A DNA stretch of 57,311 nt from Candidatus Neomarinimicrobiota bacterium (GTDB taxonomy: Bacteria; Fidelibacterota; JAANXI01): contig JAIPJS010000022.1 in the NCBI GenBank assembly GCA_021734025.1, forward strand, positions 1 through 57,311, in the 5' to 3' direction. Both the position numbers and the translations under genes were made by a program. The notes under the pieces are model-generated. The model saw only the letters and a program-made list of their open reading frames with translations, was not told the origin of the DNA and ran no database searches. Positions 53,672 to 57,311 of this stretch are shown piece after piece (the stretch's first letter is position 1; each line of letters begins with the position of its first letter).

Positions 53672-54409
53672 ATGTTTAATAGGTTCACCATATCGTTCCT
53701 TGTTTCAGTCATGGGACTAATGCTAGCGGCCTGCGTGACCGACATCGAGGATCCGGAACCGCCGGAGCCGCCGGAGTGGGTGTATCCTGCCGTTCTTGGT
53801 GAGTTTCCCAGAGAAGGTGTGCGGCCGGTCGCCGGGGAGGATGCGCTGCTTCTGGAGTGGCAACCAAGCCAGGAAGCCGATATTGCCGGGTACCAGATTT
53901 ACCGGGCGGATAGTTCGCTGGACGTTTTCGAAATTGTCGGAACGGTCGAGGAAAAACAGGGCAACCTCGCCACGGAATTTCAGGACACCACGGTTCCGAT
54001 TGATACGCTGGTCTACTATTATTTACGGGCAATCGACGATTCCGATAATAAGAGCGATCCTTCCGATACTCTGAAATTTGTGCTTCTGCAAAAATCGGGT
54101 TTATCTCAATTTAAAGAGCCACCCGATCAAAAACCTGTTCTGGAGTGGAATATCTCTCCGCCGGAATCCAACGCCGGCTTTTACCTGGTGGAACTCGCCG
54201 ATGATTCTAAAAATACCTTAACGGTCAGCCCAGTGATACCACGGACCAGTTATGCCCGCCAAGCCATGGACTCCTGGACTGTTCCGGATTCGCTGGAACC
54301 CGGAGCGCAGTATTTCTGGAGGGTGTATGCTTCAGGTCTGCTGGACGAGGAGGACCGGCCGCATGCCATGAGTCTTTCCGGGTGGAGGACGTTTACGGTC
54401 CGGGAATAG
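53672..54409 (+). CDS. Lipoprotein with fibronectin type III-like domains
   Basis: 245 residues. The N-terminal signal ends in a lipobox LAAC near residue 20. It is followed by a Pro/Glu stretch (DPEPPEPPE). Residues about 55-135 form an FN3-like domain (LLEWQPSQEADIAGYQIYR, then YYYLRAIDDSDNKS), and residues 150-240 a second more diverged one (PVLEWNISPPESNAGFYLVEL, FWRVYA). It is probably a surface or periplasmic lipoprotein that binds protein or carbohydrate. It lies about 120 bp after the SLBB gene. Confidence 0.85.
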   Translation: MFNRFTISFLVSVMGLMLAACVTDIEDPEPPEPPEWVYPAVLGEFPREGVRPVAGEDALLLEWQPSQEADIAGYQIYRADSSLDVFEIVGTVEEKQGNLATEFQDTTVPIDTLVYYYLRAIDDSDNKSDPSDTLKFVLLQKSGLSQFKEPPDQKPVLEWNISPPESNAGFYLVELADDSKNTLTVSPVIPRTSYARQAMDSWTVPDSLEPGAQYFWRVYASGLLDEEDRPHAMSLSGWRTFTVRE

Positions 54410-54469
54410 ATCGGAAGCACCGCCGGGGATTTTGAGTGGGGAGAGCTTTGAAATTATTAAACAACACAC

Positions 54470-54530
54470 CTCACCCTCGGTCCCTTCCCGACGGCTCTGG
54501 ACAGGCTCCTCAGCAAGAAGAGGGATGTCC
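54470..54530 (+). repeat. Family E repeat with a TCCCGACGGCTC mini-insert
   Basis: CACCTCACCCTCGGTCCCT at 54467 onward matches the same line at 54885, but a 20-bp segment beginning TCCCGACGGCTC (54486-54505) lies before CTCCTCAGCAAG. The same insert, with one base changed, occurs at 57016-57035. Confidence 0.72.
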
Positions 54531-54574
54531 GACCTTCACTACCTTCCAACCGAACACCGCAACATCTTGTCATC

Positions 54575-54749
54575 CTACTTTTATCTTGACATAAAAGTAG
54601 GCAAAAGGTCAAGGCTGACAAATCAATTTCGGTATTGGCGGCACTGCCCTCCAGGGCAGAATCAGAACTCAGTTGCTCCGCTCCTTCAGACAGCTGATTC
54701 TGCCTGGCTTCCGGCCAGTGGCCAATAGAGCGAAATTAATTTGAAGGCC
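54575..54749 (+). repeat. Structured repeat family A, copy A8
   Basis: Head CTACTTTTAT/ATAAAAGTAG with CTTGA and TCAAGG. Outer stem CAAATCAATTTCG/CGAAATTAATTTG plus TATTGGC/GCCAATA. Inner stem GGCAGAATCAG/CTGATTCTGCC with an AACTC...CAGACAG cap. It ends AAGGCC. Confidence 0.86.
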
Positions 54750-54879
54750 AATTGAACAACAAGAATCTATCTCAAAGTTTCGGTTATTAAAATCTCCAAA
54801 GAATATTTTTTCGGAAATTCAGTGTCTGAGTGCGGGGCTCTGACGGCGGAAAAAGTTGAATTACGGAAACAACACACCT

Positions 54880-54930
54880 CACCCTCGGTCCCTCTCCTCA
54901 ACAAGGAGAGGGAAGAACAACAAGCGGAAT
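54880..54930 (+). repeat. Family E repeat, empty site
   Basis: CACCTCACCCTCGGTCCCTC followed directly by TCCTCAACAAGGAGAGGGA. It is the undisturbed counterpart of 54470-54530. A mini-palindrome reading CCGTAGGGATCTCGTTGG follows at about 54960. Confidence 0.7.
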
Positions 54931-55009
54931 AATTCTCACCGTTTTTCATTGGCACTTTCACCGTAGGGATCTCGTTGGAATTTCTAAAAATATGCCTTGA
55001 AAAAATATC

Positions 55010-55104
55010 ATTCAACCCCATTGGGGTTGGAATCTTATCTTACTAATGATCCCCGTCCCGTCCGGACGGGACGGGGCTAATCATGTTCAAGCCCTCCGGG
55101 CTTG
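55010..55104 (+). repeat. Family C repeat, copy C2
   Basis: ATTCAACCCCATTGGGGTTG, spacer, CCCCGTCCC...GGGACGGGG palindrome with CGTCCGGACG at its centre, GGCTAATCATGTTCAAGCC and CTCCGGGCTTG. Confidence 0.76.
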
Positions 55105-55130
55105 TTAAAAACCGAGATTTCTCCACTCCT

Positions 55131-55380
55131 TTCGGTCGGTCGGAATGACAATTGATGAGAGGGTAGTATATTTTGTCATCTCGACTAAGGAGCCGTCAGG
55201 CGACGCACGGAGAGATCTCGTCGTTGGTGCTTTTATTGTTTTGAAAAGCGAGATTTCTCCTCCGGAAGGAGTCCCTCCCGGGGCACTCCCTTCGGTCGGT
55301 CGGAATGACAATTGATGGGAGGGTAGTATATTTTGTCATCTCGACTAAGGAGCCGTCAGGCGACGCACGGAGAGATCTCG
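55131..55380 (+). repeat. Tandem duplication of a family F repeat, period 160 bp
   Basis: TTCGGTCGGTCGGAATGACA begins at 55131 and again at 55291. It is followed both times by a nearly identical segment of about 70 bp ending CACGGAGAGATCTCG. Within the second unit's lead (55261-55284) there is a 24-bp mini-element that is absent from the matching place at 55124/55125. A third, looser F copy ends at about 55490 and a fourth lies at 55575-55642. Confidence 0.82.
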
Positions 55381-55499
55381 GTGTTGGTGTTCTCGGCTGC
55401 TGAGTGCACAGAAGAAAAACCGAGATTCCTCCTCCGGCAGGAGTCCCTGGTGGGACACGCGTCCACACACCGGACTTGGTCGGAATGACACCTTATTGA

Positions 55500-55790
55500 A
55501 CAACCCCTCTCCATCCCTGACCCTTTCTCTTCAGAAGAGGAAGAGAACAAAAGGCCACTACTTAATAGGAGTGAGTTATTTTGAACAGCGAGATTTCTCC
55601 ATTTCGGTCCGACCGAGTCGGACCTACAGTCGAAATGACAATGGGTTATTTTACCAACACAACTCCATCCCCTGTCCCCTTCCTCTTCGGAAGAGGAAGG
55701 GGTACGCACCATCAAATATCCAAGTCTTCTTTTCCCCTCTCTTGGAAGAGAGGGGAATAAAAGGGGTGAGTTGTGTTGAAAGAAGGTTGA
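55500..55790. repeat. Family E repeats
   Basis: Palindromic TCTCTTCAGAAGAGGAAGAG-type stretches at about 55525, 55678 and 55735, between CAACTC and GTGAGTTGTGTTG ends. The open frame over 55496-55927 translates repeats and is not supported as a gene. Confidence 0.65.
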
Positions 55791-55803
55791 GAGTTGGACA
55801 ACT

Positions 55804-55897
55804 CATTCAACCCCGTTGGGGTTGCGTTTTGGTCTGGGGGATCCGTACCCCACCGGTTATCACCGGTGGCTATTCATATTTGAGCCCTTCGGGCTCG
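55804..55897 (+). repeat. Family C repeat, copy C3
   Basis: ATTCAACCCCGTTGGGGTTG, spacer, CCCCACCGG-TTAT-CACCGGTGG, CTATTCATATTTGAGCC and CTTCGGGCTC. The remainder of 55898-56127 shows a mini-palindrome near 56012 and nothing else recognisable. Confidence 0.78.
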
Positions 55898-56127
55898 ACA
55901 TCTACACGCGCCTCAAGCCGCGACTAACAACTGGTTATTTCTTTTTCCTTATACCTTATTCCCCTATACCCTTATATCTTTTTTACTTTTCACGATTAGC
56001 GCCCCTCATAGAGATCCCTGGTGGGACAAGTGTTCCAGGCAAGCCCACAAAAGCGCCGTCTTCCGACTCACGAATTTTGAACTATAACACAATAACACGG
56101 TAACTCTTTAGCACTGACGTAAGTTAA

Positions 56128-56588
56128 TCACCGGTTGAGTAATTGATCATACTCCTGATGGGAACCAACCCACACCCAGATAAAATCGGAATCATCCTTT
56201 ATCGCAAGCGCACGGTAATTTCGGCCTACTCTTGCTGACCAAACATCACCGATCTTTTTAAAATGCAGTGACGGGTGGTATGGGTTGTCTTTAACCTAAA
56301 TTAAGTGATTTTATGCGGCGATCTGCACCAATCTGTTGAGCGCTAAGGCTCCGTGAAATCCTCGACAGACCCTCCGGGTATGCCTCCGGTTTCACAAAAC
56401 CCTTTTCATCTCAACATCTTGGCACATCTCATCCACAACAACCGCTCAATTTAGGTTTGATTAACTAAAATTTTTCCTTGCCGTCTTTTGGATGGTTTCT
56501 GGTAAATCTTCAAAACAATCCCAAAACCGTTGCGTCGCCTTATCCCGCCGTTGCGGGATTCCGCCCCAACACAGAAATGGGACTCCAT
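56128..56588 (-). pseudogene. Disrupted RelE/ParE-family toxin gene
   Basis: On the minus strand three pieces of one toxin can be read. The ATG at 56588 gives MESH. After an inserted mini-palindrome (about 56540-56570) the frame resumes as TQRFWDCFEDLPETIQKTA, then RKNF. A 165-bp element (56293-56457) with inverted ends then intervenes. Finally KDNPYHPSLHFKKIGDVWSA is followed by a segment with YRALAIKDD and IWVWVGSHQEYDQLLNR before a stop at 56128-56130. The pieces together look like a type II RelE/ParE toxin of about 80 residues. It overlaps or abuts the antitoxin stop. It cannot make active toxin. Confidence 0.82.
56293..56457. mobile_element. 165-bp MITE-like element with terminal inverted repeats
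   Basis: The left end AACCTAAATTAAGTG (56293) and the inverted right end AACCTAAATTGAGCG (read on the minus strand from 56457) match at 13 of 15 positions. No transposase is inside. It separates two parts of the toxin gene, which shows insertion. TTAA stands near both borders (56291-56294 and 56461-56464), but no clear target duplication can be proven. A palindromic CTCCG..CGGAG-like stretch is inside. Confidence 0.72.
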
Positions 56589-56598
56589 GCCTCTATAA

Positions 56599-56778
56599 TC
56601 ATGATAAATTTTTAATGGCTTCCTCTTTCAGAAATTCTAAACGACCTTTCTCAGCATCGTCCCGGATTTCTTCGTCCCATTTTTCCCAATCGCGTTCTAT
56701 GATCCAGTCACGCAATTGCGAAAATTCATCAACAGATAGTGATTCAATTTCCACCAGGACCTGTTCCAGTTTTGTCAT
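56599..56778 (-). CDS. Antitoxin of a broken type II toxin-antitoxin pair
   Basis: 59 residues, highly charged: MTKLEQVLVEIESLSVDEF at the start and a C-terminal EKGRLEFLKEEAIKNLS. A strong GGGGAGG box lies about five bases ahead of the ATG at 56778; the frame is open to 56847, but that start lacks such a box. Small acidic proteins of this kind occur directly upstream of RelE/ParE-type toxins, as here. The downstream toxin is disrupted, so this may be an orphan antitoxin. No DNA-binding motif can be recognised. Confidence 0.75.
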   Translation of the reverse strand: MTKLEQVLVEIESLSVDEFSQLRDWIIERDWEKWDEEIRDDAEKGRLEFLKEEAIKNLS

Positions 56779-57015
56779 GATTTCCTCCCCATAAAAATAT
56801 CTCCAGCCTTTTTCCAATATTGTATAGGCGATTTGCGGAAATTGCAACTCAAATCATCTGCTCATAATGGGTTCCCGGCCGCGATCAATCGCGGCTCTAC
56901 GTGGTGCTATCTATCCCAGTATTGGTTTTATTTACCGTTCCTTCAAACAGTCGGGTCTGCCTAGCCTCCGTTCACCATCGTGGTGCCTAAAATTAACAGC
57001 CCCAAAGGGATCCCT

Positions 57016-57035
57016 TCCCGACGGCTCGGGACAGG
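57016..57035. repeat. TCCCGACGGCTC mini-insert, second copy
   Basis: Nearly identical to 54486-54505 (one difference) and directly preceded by a CCCAAAGGGATCCC mini-palindrome at about 57001, so two mini-elements are stacked here. The reading frames in 56867-57212 are repeat-derived. Confidence 0.6.
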
Positions 57036-57099
57036 CTCCTCAAGAAGGACAGGGAGGAATAAAGAACGTAAACCCAAAGGATACCTCAGGTCGTTGATC

Positions 57100-57258
57100 G
57101 GCCTTGCCATTCGGTTTGTCAAAACGGCTGCCGAACTGCCGTACAGCAGAACCCACTGTTTGACCGGAGGGAGTTTGGGTTCTGATAGGCAGTGAGGTGT
57201 AGGCGTTTCCAACCGAATGGCCCAGCCGGATTTTTGGTACTTTTTCTAAAAAAGTACA
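57100..57258 (-). repeat. Structured repeat family B, copy B3
   Basis: Minus strand: head GTACTTTTTT/AAAAAGTAC, CAAAAATCCGGC, outer stem CCATTCGGTT/AACCGAATGG, inner stem GCAGAACCCA/TGGGTTCTG with the AACTCCCTCCGGTCAAACAG cap, then AAGGCC. The arms differ completely from B2 yet remain complementary. Confidence 0.87.
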
Positions 57259-57311
57259 CAGAATAGAGAAAAGAGGATATATTTGTAGTTTTTTAAAAAC
57301 ACGATGTTCGT

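Noticed and set aside
54432-54728. 98-residue frame over family E and A8 repeats
   Set aside because: Composed of repeat sequence with no ribosome binding site or domain.
55496-55927. 143-residue frame over family E, F and C repeats
   Set aside because: Low-complexity translation of palindromic repeats; no gene-like features.

Overview
The window looks like chromosomal DNA of a Gram-negative bacterium in the Fibrobacterota-Chlorobiota-Bacteroidota (FCB) group. The evidence is mixed but consistent. There are lipoproteins and outer-membrane beta-barrel proteins, a serine palmitoyltransferase (sphingolipid synthesis), and a YbeY with the altered third metal-ligand motif that I know from Bacteroidota. 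A DUF4159/DUF4175 gene pair is present. Some genes have weak Shine-Dalgarno sites, and intergenic repeats are of kinds common in Bacteroidota relatives. I cannot fix the phylum: Balneolota/Rhodothermota, Calditrichota and Neomarinimicrobiota all remain possible. No phage, plasmid, CRISPR or intact IS transposase is visible.

Layout. 0-8.2 kb: a thioredoxin-fold DUF255 protein, three small membrane proteins, serine palmitoyltransferase, a DUF885 lipoprotein and a POT peptide transporter. 8.7-11 kb: deoC and a GlmM-like phosphohexomutase. 11.4-18.2 kb: a tight minus-strand operon envC-like > holB > ricT > metG > tatD > rsmA. 18.5-23.6 kb: a cNMP-binding protein and an AI-2E-type permease facing two envelope proteins (TPR/barrel and Wzi-like). 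24.9-33.2 kb: DUF456, DUF4159, DUF4175, a TPR protein and a secreted asparagine synthetase B-like protein. 33.9-47.3 kb: housekeeping genes (GNAT, yjbQ, mazG, a CNNM/CorC protein, ybeY, a PgpH-type HD phosphodiesterase, acyl-CoA dehydrogenase, fabH, recJ). 47.5-49.3 kb: RNase P RNA, a zinc-ribbon coiled-coil protein and tRNA-Val. 49.3-57.3 kb: a gene-poor, repeat-dense stretch with a 2-hydroxyacid dehydrogenase, an SLBB protein, an FN3 lipoprotein and a wrecked toxin-antitoxin pair.

The most interesting content is between the genes. (1) A family of structured repeats of about 165-250 bp (called A/B here) occurs at least eleven times in both orientations. Each copy has a head hairpin, an outer stem and an inner stem around a conserved cap. 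The arm sequences differ between copies but stay complementary, so the structure seems to be kept rather than the sequence. Most A copies also have a possible head pseudoknot. (2) A family of double-hairpin mini-elements of about 20-26 bp, schematically CCC-N3-GGG-A-TCCC-N3-GGGA, has jumped into other repeats, a duplicated tRNA-Val, the fabH leader and a toxin gene. Several filled and empty sites can be compared inside this window. (3) Other repeat families (C, D, E, F and a GTAGAGAC palindrome), a 2.3-copy tandem array with a period of about 455 bp, and a 165-bp MITE-like element with terminal inverted repeats complete the picture. The mini-elements resemble the double-hairpin elements and GC clusters of fungal mitochondrial DNA. 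I know of no described bacterial system that matches them, but I could not search.
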